From Micavibrio_A sp040381535 (GTDB taxonomy: Bacteria; Pseudomonadota; Alphaproteobacteria; Micavibrionales; Micavibrionaceae), in contig JBEIHF010000009.1 in NCBI GenBank assembly GCA_040381535.1, forward strand, positions 1-64,000: a stretch of DNA of 64,000 nt. The letters run 5' to 3'. The notes beneath the pieces are model-generated. The model made no database searches, was not told the DNA's origin, and saw only the letters and a program-made list of their open reading frames with translations. A program made the translations under genes and the position numbers. Below are positions 7,207 to 15,712 of this stretch, one piece after another (within the stretch, counting starts at the first letter, position 1; each line of letters opens with the position of its first letter).

Positions 7207-7995
7207 ATGAAAATCGCCACGTGGAATATAAACTCCGTCCGTCTGCGCGCGCCGAGCGTCCTTGCAATGATGCAAAAACTCAAACCGGACATAGTGTGCC
7301 TCCAAGAAACGAAATGCCCCGACGAGCTCTTCCCGTCGCAGGTTTTTGCGGATGAAGGCTATGTGCACCAGCATTTTCACGGCATGAAATCCTATAACGG
7401 GGTGGCCATTCTCTCCAAAGTGCCGTTCAAATCCAAAAACATCCATCATCGTTGCGGAAAACAGGATTGCCGCCACATCGCCGCGAACTTCAACGGTTTC
7501 GAGCTCCACAATATTTACATCCCTGCGGGCGGCGATATTCCTGATCCCGACGCCAACGATAAATTCGCACACAAGCTGGATTTCGTGGATGAGCTTAAAG
7601 GCTGGTTCGCGGACCGCTATTCCAAAGACCAAAAGCTTATTGCCGTCGGTGATTTTAACATCGCGCCGCTAGAGCATGATGTGTGGAGCCACAAACAGCT
7701 TTTGAAAGTTGTTTCCCACACACCGATCGAAACCGAAAAATTTGCCAAGATGTACGGGAGCCTCGATTGGCACGATGCCATTCGTCACTTCGTGCCGGAA
7801 AACGAGAAATGCTACACATGGTGGAGCTACCGCAACCACGACTGGAAGATTTCCAACCGCGGCCGAAGGCTCGATCATATCTGGGTGACCAAGCCACTTT
7901 CAAAAAAGCTCAAATCACACAAAATTCTGTTCGAAGCCCGCGATTGGGAGCAACCATCCGATCACGTTCCCGTTATGATCGACGTGGACATCTAG
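7207..7995 (+). CDS. xthA: Exodeoxyribonuclease III
   Basis: AP endonuclease/3' exonuclease of base-excision repair. 262 residues from ATG 7207, one base after the ybaB stop. Family motifs are present in order: MKIATWNINSVR, CLQETKCPDE (metal Glu), YNGVAILSK, the active-site region LHNIYIPAGG, VGDFNIAP, and the C-terminal RRLDHIWVT and SDHVPVMID with the catalytic histidine. Length is normal. Its 3' end overlaps that of the convergent MFS gene by 4 bases with no terminator visible. Confidence 0.93.
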   Translation: MKIATWNINSVRLRAPSVLAMMQKLKPDIVCLQETKCPDELFPSQVFADEGYVHQHFHGMKSYNGVAILSKVPFKSKNIHHRCGKQDCRHIAANFNGFELHNIYIPAGGDIPDPDANDKFAHKLDFVDELKGWFADRYSKDQKLIAVGDFNIAPLEHDVWSHKQLLKVVSHTPIETEKFAKMYGSLDWHDAIRHFVPENEKCYTWWSYRNHDWKISNRGRRLDHIWVTKPLSKKLKSHKILFEARDWEQPSDHVPVMIDVDI

Positions 7996-9155
7996 CGTTT
8001 CCGACCCCACAGCCACAACCCGATAGATCCCAATATCAAGACCTGTCCTGCAATCCACAGTAGAGCGCTCATGATGTTGCCCTCATCCGATATATAACCC
8101 ACGATCAAACTTGTGGGAATGAATAGGAAATGCACCATCAGGTTGGCGGTCGATAGAATCGTTGCGCGCCGTTCGGAACCTACGCGGGAATTGATGGCGT
8201 TGTTGACACGGGGCGTGCCTATCGCCCATGCCAGTGTGCCTATCAGGAACATGGGTATGCCGATGATGGCCACGGGAAACAGCACGAGCGTTACGCACGC
8301 CGCCGTCAGGACAAACACCATGGTGCCGAGCGCCGCGCGGTTGCTGCCCCAATGCTCGAATGTGTGGCTGTAATGCCCCACAAGACCGCTGATAACGTAG
8401 CTGCCTGCCATTATAACGCCGAACCATTCCACGGAAATGCCTACGCCCGCGAAATAGGGTTGCTGTGACCACATCATCAGTTTCGTGCCCGTCATCACGA
8501 CTGTTGACACTAGAATGATGCCCGTGATTTCTGGATGGCCGCGGAGTGCGTATTTCATCGTCTCCCAGATATCGCGGATGATATGCTTTTCCACGCTTTT
8601 GGTGTGCCGCACAGGTTCGCGCACAAAAGAAATCGTAATCATGGCGGCCAGAAGCGTGAATATTTCCAGCAATAAGGGAAGCTGCGGATCTATCTTGAAG
8701 CACAACGCGCCGATGATAGCGGCGATGGCAACCGCGTAAATTCCCATCGCGTGGCGTTTGCCGTCGATGCGGCGATAGCGTCCTTCCTCGCCTTTTTCCA
8801 GCAACAGATCATAGAGCATGGCCGTGTCGGTACCGGAATTCAAAGCCACCGCGATGCCGATAATGCCTTGCGCCAATGATGCCATGAGCAAATTGTCCGC
8901 AAAGAGCAGGACGACATATCCGATGATGGCGAAAAGCGCGCCGACCATGAGCGTCGTGCGGCGTCTCCATACATCGGAAATCCATCCGCTCGGCACTTCG
9001 GCCAGAAGGACGACGGCCGAAAACACCGCTTCGCCGATCAAGAAGTCGCGGAAGGACAGGCCGATGCTCGCGTAATACGGCACAATAACGGGCAGTATAA
9101 ACACCAAATTGGTGAGCATCGAACGGGTATGAATGAGGGCGATATCGCGTTTCAT
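7992..9155 (-). CDS. Major facilitator superfamily transporter
   Basis: A 387-residue inner-membrane carrier with about 12 hydrophobic segments in two halves. The MFS loop 2-3 signature is visible as GWISDVWRRRTTLMVG (about residues 57-72), and a central cytoplasmic loop (VREPVRHTKSVEKH) separates the halves. Substrate unknown; drug or metabolite efflux is the usual guess. Its start overlaps the stop of the upstream GNAT gene by 4 bases, so the two form an operon. Confidence 0.85.
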   Translation of the reverse strand: MKRDIALIHTRSMLTNLVFILPVIVPYYASIGLSFRDFLIGEAVFSAVVLLAEVPSGWISDVWRRRTTLMVGALFAIIGYVVLLFADNLLMASLAQGIIGIAVALNSGTDTAMLYDLLLEKGEEGRYRRIDGKRHAMGIYAVAIAAIIGALCFKIDPQLPLLLEIFTLLAAMITISFVREPVRHTKSVEKHIIRDIWETMKYALRGHPEITGIILVSTVVMTGTKLMMWSQQPYFAGVGISVEWFGVIMAGSYVISGLVGHYSHTFEHWGSNRAALGTMVFVLTAACVTLVLFPVAIIGIPMFLIGTLAWAIGTPRVNNAINSRVGSERRATILSTANLMVHFLFIPTSLIVGYISDEGNIMSALLWIAGQVLILGSIGLWLWGRKR

Positions 9156-9643
9156 CTGAGCCTCAATTCATATTGCATATCCATGTCTTTGCTGCCATCG
9201 CCGAACACATTTTCCTGTTCGCCGATATATTGGAACCCGAAGGCTTGGTTGGCGCGGCGGGAAGCTTCGTTGCCTTTTCTGTGACCAATCAGAAGACGGT
9301 CGAACAAACCGGATTCCCTTGCCCAATTAATACGGGCTTCATAGATCAGGTGCGAGTAACCTTGGCCGCGATAGGTTTTGCGGATATACCCGCCGATCAA
9401 AGCGCCGCATCTGCTGCCCTCATCCTTCATGAACACGCCGCCGGTGCCGACCATGTCATCGCCATCGAATAGGCCGAAGAAAGCCTGCGATGCACCGCAC
9501 AGCCCGTCCTGCCACTCGGCATCGGATCTTCCGACGTTCTCTTCGTAAGAGGAGCCATATTTATCGGCATGCAGGCGCGAGGCCTCGAGGCGGAGTGCCT
9601 TATAGGCTTGCCAGTCATCTTTTTCGAGTTTTCGTACAAACAT
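9152..9643 (-). CDS. GNAT family N-acetyltransferase
   Basis: A 163-residue single-domain acetyltransferase. The acetyl-CoA pyrophosphate loop is IRKTYRGQGYSHLIYEA (about residues 87-103), preceded by the strand CGALIGGY and followed by the C-terminal strand GFQYIGEQENVF. Closest in layout to acetyltransferases acting on amino groups of small molecules or protein N-termini; substrate unknown. AAAGGAG precedes the start. Translationally coupled to the downstream MFS gene, suggesting modification and export of the same compound (inference). Confidence 0.82.
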   Translation of the reverse strand: MFVRKLEKDDWQAYKALRLEASRLHADKYGSSYEENVGRSDAEWQDGLCGASQAFFGLFDGDDMVGTGGVFMKDEGSRCGALIGGYIRKTYRGQGYSHLIYEARINWARESGLFDRLLIGHRKGNEASRRANQAFGFQYIGEQENVFGDGSKDMDMQYELRLR

Positions 9644-10123
9644 AATTGGTCTCCTTTCGTTTTGCTTCGAAAGGCCGACAGAGAATCTACGAAGTGGGGG
9701 AGATGTTTCTGTCAGAGCCTTTCGCGGGCGCTGACAGTGTTTAAAACTACACGATCAGCGATAAATACGCGCCATTATCCGTGCCGGATTCAAGTCTCGG
9801 CGCGGTGTGTTTGGCTTGCGTGTTCATCGTGATGCAATGTCTCATGCATTCATGGAAACACAGTTGGTTGTTTTCGGGCAAGTAAATTCCTTGACTTGCC
9901 GTAGCGTTATATGAGATATGTAGGCCGCAATAAGTTTTGGGTATTCGATAACTAGTTGAAAACTAACAATAAAGTCGAATAATCCCGCGATACAGTCATC
10001 CTCTTCCCCCATCATTATCGGGCGGCATAAGTGGTTTTCAGTATCAGCTTGATGCTTTGAACCGCGGCTATGACCGCTAAACACGCCCCATGATGGAGCG
10101 TGCGATATAATGATGAAAGACTA
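9644..10123. other. Long non-coding region before the DEAD-box gene
   Basis: No convincing gene in about 480 bases. It probably holds the divergent promoters of the GNAT and helicase genes and a long helicase leader. The only structure I can point to is a short hairpin CACGC/GCGTG (10082-10102) ending just before the helicase ribosome site; long structured leaders are common on cold-inducible RNA helicase genes. Confidence 0.4.
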
Positions 10124-12193
10124 ATGATGACCACAAACTTTAAAGAGTTTGCGCTTAATCCTGCGCTCCAAACTTCCCTTGAAAACATGAAATTCGAAAT
10201 CCCCACGCCGATTCAGGCGATGGCTATTCCGCTTGGCCTCGAAGGCCGCGACATTCTAGGCTCCGCACAAACGGGTACGGGTAAAACAGCCGCGTTCTGC
10301 GTTCCGATGATCAACTTCCTCTTGGAAAATCCTACCGCGCACGCGCTTGTCATGCTTCCTACCCGCGAACTCGCGACGCAGGTGCATGATGTCGCCCGCA
10401 AAATGATCGGCTATGATGCGAAAGGCCCCAACGGGATCAAAACCGCATTGCTGATCGGCGGCGAACCTATCGGTAAGCAATATGCGCAATTGCAGCGTCG
10501 TCCGCGTTTGATCGTGGGCACGCCGGGCCGTATCAACGACCATTTGCGCTCCAACCAAGATCTCGTCGACCGCGTTGAATTCGCCGTACTCGACGAAGCC
10601 GACCGTATGCTCGACATGGGCTTCTTGCCCCAGATCGATTCCATCCTGTCGGAAACGGCGATCAAACGTCAGACGATGATGTTCTCTGCCACGTTCCCCG
10701 ATTCCATTGTGAAATTCTCGCGTCAATACTTGAACAACCCCGAGCGTATCTCTGCGGGCGTTCAATCCAAACCGGGTGAAAATATCGTTCAGGAAACGAC
10801 GTTTGTCGCACAGGAACAAAAATACGACGAACTGATGCTCCAGCTTTCCAAGCGCGAAGGCTCTGTCATCGTGTTCGTGCGCACGCAACATGGCGCGGAC
10901 AAGCTTTCGGTGAAACTGAACCGCGATGAACAGACGTCCGAAGCCATCCATGGCGGCCTACGTCAGCGTCAGCGCGACAAGGTCATCCGTATGTTCCGTA
11001 ACGGCGAAATCCGCATCCTTGTGGCAACCGACGTTGCCGCGCGCGGTCTGGACGTTCCCCATATCGAACATGTCGTAAACTATGATCTGCCCCAAGTGGC
11101 CGAAGACTATATCCACCGTATCGGCCGTACGGCCCGTGCTGGTGCGAAAGGTCACGCGGTTTCCTTCGTTGCGAATGGAGAAAAACATTTGTGGCGCGAT
11201 ATCGAACGCATGCTGAACCCGAATGATCCGGGCTCCGAAATCCGTGAAGGCGGACGTGGTGGCACGAAAAAACAATTCGGCGGCGGTAAGAAATTCGGCG
11301 GCAAACCTTCTTTTGGCGGTGAGCGTAAATCTTTCGGCGGCGGCGATCGTCCCGAACGCAATTACGGTCCAAAAAAGGAAAGCAAATTCGGCCCACGTAA
11401 GCCTTTTGGCCGCGCAGACCGCAAGGAACGCACGGCAAGCGGTGAAAACGCAGGCTACAATCCTGATGGCGCCTTCCGCTCTTCGGAACCACGCACGGAA
11501 GGCGCTTTCGATGCCCGTCCACAACGCAGTTTCGATCGTAACGATCGTCCGCAACGTTCCGAAGGTGGTTACCAAGGTAAACGCGAAGGCGGATATCAAG
11601 GCAACCGTGACAGCGGTTTTAAAAAGCCTTTCAAGAAAGAAGGCGACTTTGCTTCCAACCCTGATTCCTACAAGCGTACGAATTCCGGTGATCGTAAAGA
11701 AGGCGGCTTCAAGAAACCCTACAACCGCGACAATGCAGATCGCCCCCGTTCCAACTACGGTGATCGTCCGCAACGCACCGAGGGTGGTTACCAAGGTAAT
11801 CGCGAAGGCGGCTATCAAGGCAATCGTGAAGGTGGTTTCAAAAAACCCTACAGCCGTGATGGCGGTTCCGACCGTCCTCAAGGTGATCGCCCTCAGCGCA
11901 GCGAAGGTTATCAAGGCAACCGCGATGGCGGATTTAAAAAGCCCTACAACCGTGACAACGCGCAAGGTGATCGTCCCCGTTCCAACAGCGGCAACCGCCC
12001 GTTCGTAAAACGCGAAGGCGGATCTACTGAAGGCGGATTTAAGAAACCCTTCCGTAAAGAAGGCGAAGGTTTCAAGAAACCTTACGTGGCCAAAGATGGC
12101 GGCGCCAAACATCATGAAGGCCGCACCTTCCGCAAGGATGGCGGCGAGCGTTCAGAAGGTCATTCAGCACGTTCTAAAAAAAGAGCCTACTGA
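10124..12193 (+). CDS. DEAD-box ATP-dependent RNA helicase with repeat-rich tail
   Basis: A 689-residue RNA helicase from ATG 10124 (ATG 10127 also possible; a GTG at 10100 lacks a ribosome site). Motifs: Q-motif ending PTPIQ, Walker A SAQTGTGKT, PTRELA, DEAD followed by RMLDMGF, SAT, and HRIGRTARAG, covering about residues 5-370. This is RhlE/DeaD-like. The last 310 or so residues are low-complexity and repeat units such as GGYQGNREGG and FKKPYNRDN about ten times, rich in Gly, Arg, Lys and Tyr. Such tails bind RNA and promote condensates in known helicases. Likely roles: ribosome assembly or RNA degradosome with RNase E (inference). Confidence 0.92.
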   Translation: MMTTNFKEFALNPALQTSLENMKFEIPTPIQAMAIPLGLEGRDILGSAQTGTGKTAAFCVPMINFLLENPTAHALVMLPTRELATQVHDVARKMIGYDAKGPNGIKTALLIGGEPIGKQYAQLQRRPRLIVGTPGRINDHLRSNQDLVDRVEFAVLDEADRMLDMGFLPQIDSILSETAIKRQTMMFSATFPDSIVKFSRQYLNNPERISAGVQSKPGENIVQETTFVAQEQKYDELMLQLSKREGSVIVFVRTQHGADKLSVKLNRDEQTSEAIHGGLRQRQRDKVIRMFRNGEIRILVATDVAARGLDVPHIEHVVNYDLPQVAEDYIHRIGRTARAGAKGHAVSFVANGEKHLWRDIERMLNPNDPGSEIREGGRGGTKKQFGGGKKFGGKPSFGGERKSFGGGDRPERNYGPKKESKFGPRKPFGRADRKERTASGENAGYNPDGAFRSSEPRTEGAFDARPQRSFDRNDRPQRSEGGYQGKREGGYQGNRDSGFKKPFKKEGDFASNPDSYKRTNSGDRKEGGFKKPYNRDNADRPRSNYGDRPQRTEGGYQGNREGGYQGNREGGFKKPYSRDGGSDRPQGDRPQRSEGYQGNRDGGFKKPYNRDNAQGDRPRSNSGNRPFVKREGGSTEGGFKKPFRKEGEGFKKPYVAKDGGAKHHEGRTFRKDGGERSEGHSARSKKRAY

Positions 12194-12213
12194 AATAAGA
12201 ATACTAATATAAG

Positions 12214-12239
12214 AAAAGCCGCTTTTTAGCGGCTTTTTT
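12214..12239 (+). terminator. Intrinsic terminator of the helicase gene
   Basis: AGCCGCT and AGCGGCT pair around TTTT, flanked by an A-run and followed by six T, 20 bases after the helicase stop. Confidence 0.9.
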
Positions 12240-12301
12240 GTTGAACCTGCAACAAATCGATCTAGTTTTTATACTGTAATAAATCCTTCATGGAGGCAGA
12301 T

Positions 12302-12691
12302 ATGCTAGCGCACAACGATATAGTTGCAACCATCGCCGTAAGCGATATGGCCAAGGCCCGCAATTTTTACGAGAAGCAATTGGGTCTTACGCTCGAAGAA
12401 ACGATGGGTGGCGGTATAACAACATATAAGGCTGGAGATTCCCGCGTGTTCATTTATAAATCCGATCGCGCTGGCGATTCCAAAGCCACGGCCGCCACAT
12501 GGGCCCTCGAAGATAAAATCGAAGACATGGTTTCTGAATTGCAACAAAACGGAATTTCATTTGTACATTTCGATATGCGCGGCGTCGAGCACAAGGGTGA
12601 TATCCATGTCACGGAAACGGGCATGAAGGCCGCGTGGTTCAAAGACCCGGACGGCAATATTCTCTGCCTCGTGCAGACGCATTTTAATTAA
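12302..12691 (+). CDS. VOC (glyoxalase/bleomycin-resistance fold) protein
   Basis: A 129-residue VOC-fold protein: betaalphabetabetabeta module starting IVATIAVSDMAKARNFYE and a second half with KAAWFKDPDGNILCLVQ, the usual C-terminal metal-ligand region (Glu is replaced here by Cys in ILCL). Relatives include glyoxalases, extradiol dioxygenases and antibiotic-binding proteins; the reaction cannot be assigned. The start is set by GGAGG at 12292-12296, five bases before ATG 12302, rather than the ATG at 12290. Confidence 0.8.
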   Translation: MLAHNDIVATIAVSDMAKARNFYEKQLGLTLEETMGGGITTYKAGDSRVFIYKSDRAGDSKATAATWALEDKIEDMVSELQQNGISFVHFDMRGVEHKGDIHVTETGMKAAWFKDPDGNILCLVQTHFN

Positions 12692-12692
12692 T

Positions 12693-12721
12693 AAAAACCC
12701 CGCCGAGAAGCTGGGTTTTTT
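12693..12721 (+). terminator. Probable terminator of the VOC gene
   Basis: AAAAACCC and GGGTTTTT pair across an 11-12 base loop directly after the stop, followed by T residues. The stem is AT-rich, so efficiency may be moderate. Confidence 0.6.
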
Positions 12722-12777
12722 CAAGATATTTGGAAATAACATTGTTATTTTTTTATAACTTATGGTAATTCTGCGCC

Positions 12778-13692
12778 ATGGAAATGAACATCAGGGAAAT
12801 CTTTGATTCAGGCGCCGTGAATGCTGTTCTGCTCGACCATGCCGGCGTTCTAGTTGATATAGAGAACCTACACGGTGCTGCACGCGCGGCTGTTTTCAAC
12901 GAATTCGGATGTAATCTCACACCTGCCGATGGCAAAAGCATGATGGGCTTTGGTGAAAAAAGATTGTTTGAATATATGCAAGGCGGAATCAAAGACCCTA
13001 CCACTTTGGGCCCGCATTTGCGCTTGCTGGAAGATTTCAAAATTGTTGTCGAAGGTTTTGATGGAGACTGGCAAGCTTTCAAAAAGAAGCACGAAGAAAA
13101 ATATGATGTTTTATATTCACAGGTTGATGATCCGCTTCGCCTTGTAACACAAGGGCTCACTGAATTTCATATGGCTGCTTACGAGCGCGGCATTCCTGAA
13201 GGTATAGTTTCCAATTCTGCACGCGCCCATGTTATGGCTGATGCGGCGCTAAACATCCAAAGCTTTAATCAATTGTGTTTTGCCCTGCAAAAAGAAGTGG
13301 TCACCCATGAAGATCTTTTCAAAGTGACATTGACGGCAGACGATATAAAGGAAATGGGGGTGCCGTCAAAGCCCTCCATGGCGCCCTATCTGCTCGGTGC
13401 CGTAAAAATGCAAACCGTTTCCGGCTTGGAAAATCTGCGTATGAACGAAATTCTTTGTATCGAGGATTCCAAGATCGGGTTTACTGCCGCTGATTCTGCA
13501 GGCCTTTTGGTGGTCCAGCGTTTTTACAATACTGCTGTAAACAGGGATGCTTCCATTCGCAATTCTAGGGCGTTTGGCTGGGTTGCCGAAGATGAGCCAC
13601 TGAACAGAATCAAACTTAATCCTGACCATCCTGTTGCTCACCGCATCATGAATGGTGATTTCAAAAGACAGCTTTCCGTGTTTGGCTCGTGA
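12778..13692 (+). CDS. HAD-superfamily hydrolase with D-x-A motif I
   Basis: A 304-residue HAD-like protein. Motif I is LLDHAGVLVD (D20-H-A22), motif II IVSNSAR, motif III a lysine in GVPSKPSMAPYL and motif IV CIEDSKIGFTAADSAGL. A helical cap separates motifs I and II. HAD phosphatases need a second Asp at the +2 position; here it is Ala, as in phosphonoacetaldehyde hydrolase (D-x-A-G). Whether the cap lysine of phosphonatases is present I cannot tell. It has its own gene context, with a terminator on each side. Substrate unknown. Confidence 0.75.
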   Translation: MEMNIREIFDSGAVNAVLLDHAGVLVDIENLHGAARAAVFNEFGCNLTPADGKSMMGFGEKRLFEYMQGGIKDPTTLGPHLRLLEDFKIVVEGFDGDWQAFKKKHEEKYDVLYSQVDDPLRLVTQGLTEFHMAAYERGIPEGIVSNSARAHVMADAALNIQSFNQLCFALQKEVVTHEDLFKVTLTADDIKEMGVPSKPSMAPYLLGAVKMQTVSGLENLRMNEILCIEDSKIGFTAADSAGLLVVQRFYNTAVNRDASIRNSRAFGWVAEDEPLNRIKLNPDHPVAHRIMNGDFKRQLSVFGS

Positions 13693-13694
13693 TT

Positions 13695-13722
13695 AAAAAA
13701 CCCTCGATCCGTGGGCTTTTTC
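13695..13722. terminator. Bidirectional terminator between HAD gene and bipA
   Basis: AAAAAACCC and GGGCTTTTT pair around a 9-base loop between two convergent genes. A and T tracts on both sides make it usable from either direction. Confidence 0.65.
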
Positions 13723-13741
13723 TTGTTCAATGCGGGAGCGC

Positions 13742-15592
13742 TTAAGCTTCGCCGCCGGCTTTTTTGGTTTCTTTTTTGGCGCGGTCGCGTGTGTTAGAAT
13801 CAAGGTGTCTTTTGCGAAGGCGCAAGGATTTTGGCGTTACTTCGACCAATTCGTCCTCGTTGATATACGACATCATTTCTTCCATCGACATGCGTTTTGG
13901 TGGGACGAGCGTAACGGCTTCGTCCGCGCCCGATGAACGCACGTTGGTCAATTGCTTGCCTTTGAGAACGTTTATCTCGAGGTCGTTTTCGCGGCTATGT
14001 TCGCCAACCACCATACCGGCATATACCTTGTCGTTGTGGCCGATGAACATGATGCCGCGGTCTTGCAGCTTCCAGATCGCGTAAGCAACGGCGTCGCCTT
14101 TGTCAGTGGAAATCAGGGCGCCGTTGCGGCGGGCCATAATGTCGCCTTTATAAGGGCCGTAGCTGTCGAAGATACGGTTCATAAGGCCGGTACCGCGTGT
14201 GTCGGTCAGGAATTGCGATTGGTAGCCGATCAAGCCGCGCGAAGGGGCGAGGAACATGATGCGGGTCTTGCCTGCGCCCGACGGGCGCATATCGCGCAAT
14301 TCCGCTTTGCGCTGGGTCATTTTTTCAACCACGGCGCCGGAATAGATGTCATCCACGTCGCAGGTGATTTCTTCATATGGCTCCAGCAGGTTGCCGGCTT
14401 CGTCTTTTTTCAACAAAACGCGGGGGCGGGACACGGAAAGCTCGAAGCCTTCGCGGCGCATGGTTTCGATCAAAACACCAAGCTGTAATTCGCCGCGGCC
14501 TGCGAGTTCGAAAGCATCGCGGCCTTCGGATTCGGTGACGCGGATGGCGACGTTGGTTTCGGCTTCGGCGTTCAAACGCTCGCGGATCATGTTGGACGTG
14601 AGCTTCTTGCCTTCGGTGCCTGCGTATGGCGAGTCATTAACGGTAATGGTGACTGCCATCGTCGGAGGATCGACAGGGTCTGTCGGGACAGGAACGGTAA
14701 CGCTCGGGTCGCAGATCGTGTCGGCCACGGATGTCTTCACCATGCCGGCGATGCAGATGATGTCGCCTGCAACGGCTTCGATGACGGGAACGCGCTCGAT
14801 ACCCTGATAAGAGAAGAGTTTCGTAAGGCGGAATGTTTCCACCGTTTTGCCGTCGAGGCCAATGGCTTTTACGGCCATGTTGACTTTGGGGTGACCGCCG
14901 TAAACTTTGCCGGTCAAAACGCGGCCCAGGAACGGATCGGAAGAGAGGAGTGTCGCCAGCATAGTGAAAGGCGCGCTTTCCAGCACTTTGGGCGCGGGCA
15001 CATATTCCATGACCAATTCCAAAAGAGGGTGGAGGTTTTCGCGCGGCGCTTCGAGGCTCTTCGCGCACCAGCCATCACGGCCGGACGCGTAGAGAACGGG
15101 GAAGTCGAGCTGCTCATCCGTTGCCTCCAAGGAAACGAACAAATCGAACACTTCGTTCAAAACATCATCGGGGCGGGCGTCGGAACGGTCTACTTTGTTG
15201 ATCATAACGATCGGCTTGATGCCGAGTTTCAAAGCTTTGCCCAAAACGAATTTGGTTTGCGGCAGCGGGCCTTCGGCCGCATCCGTCAAAAGGATAACGC
15301 CGTCGCACATGTTCAACACGCGCTCTACCTCACCGCCGAAATCGGCGTGGCCCGGTGTGTCGATGATGTTGATGCGCGTGCCTTCCCAATCGATGGCCGT
15401 GCATTTCGCCAGAATGGTGATACCGCGTTCTTTTTCCAAATCGTTGGAATCCATGACCCGCTCTTCGACGTTCTGGTTGGCGCGGAAGGAACCTGATTGT
15501 TTCAGGATATTGTCGATCAGGGTGGTTTTCCCGTGGTCGACGTGCGCGATGATCGCGATATTGCGGATCAATTTGGAATCAGTGGCGGCCAT
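13742..15592 (-). CDS. typA: GTPase BipA/TypA
   Basis: A 616-residue ribosome-associated translational GTPase. G1 is AHVDHGKT (16-23), switch II DTPGHADF, G4 NKVD, followed by EF-G-like domains II, III and V and the BipA-specific C-terminal region (SRGLIGYQSQFLTDTRG, then RKRHLD). Length matches the family. It acts in 50S assembly and stress or cold growth. A single gene with its own transcript; the promoter must lie in 15593-15712, between it and the next minus-strand gene. Confidence 0.96.
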   Translation of the reverse strand: MAATDSKLIRNIAIIAHVDHGKTTLIDNILKQSGSFRANQNVEERVMDSNDLEKERGITILAKCTAIDWEGTRINIIDTPGHADFGGEVERVLNMCDGVILLTDAAEGPLPQTKFVLGKALKLGIKPIVMINKVDRSDARPDDVLNEVFDLFVSLEATDEQLDFPVLYASGRDGWCAKSLEAPRENLHPLLELVMEYVPAPKVLESAPFTMLATLLSSDPFLGRVLTGKVYGGHPKVNMAVKAIGLDGKTVETFRLTKLFSYQGIERVPVIEAVAGDIICIAGMVKTSVADTICDPSVTVPVPTDPVDPPTMAVTITVNDSPYAGTEGKKLTSNMIRERLNAEAETNVAIRVTESEGRDAFELAGRGELQLGVLIETMRREGFELSVSRPRVLLKKDEAGNLLEPYEEITCDVDDIYSGAVVEKMTQRKAELRDMRPSGAGKTRIMFLAPSRGLIGYQSQFLTDTRGTGLMNRIFDSYGPYKGDIMARRNGALISTDKGDAVAYAIWKLQDRGIMFIGHNDKVYAGMVVGEHSRENDLEINVLKGKQLTNVRSSGADEAVTLVPPKRMSMEEMMSYINEDELVEVTPKSLRLRKRHLDSNTRDRAKKETKKAGGEA

Positions 15593-15712
15593 AAAAATTC
15601 TCGTTTCTTTTCAGTTGGTTAGGAGTCCCGTGTCGGAAACGCCCTGTATCTGCCGCCGATGTACAGTAAATCGGGGCCAAAAACCACTAAAATATGAAGA
15701 AAAACGCCTGTT

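Noticed and set aside
10958..12115. A 385-codon minus-strand frame across the helicase tail
   Set aside because: It mirrors the repeat-rich tail; its hydrophobic Thr/Ala/Val composition is an effect of the repeats.
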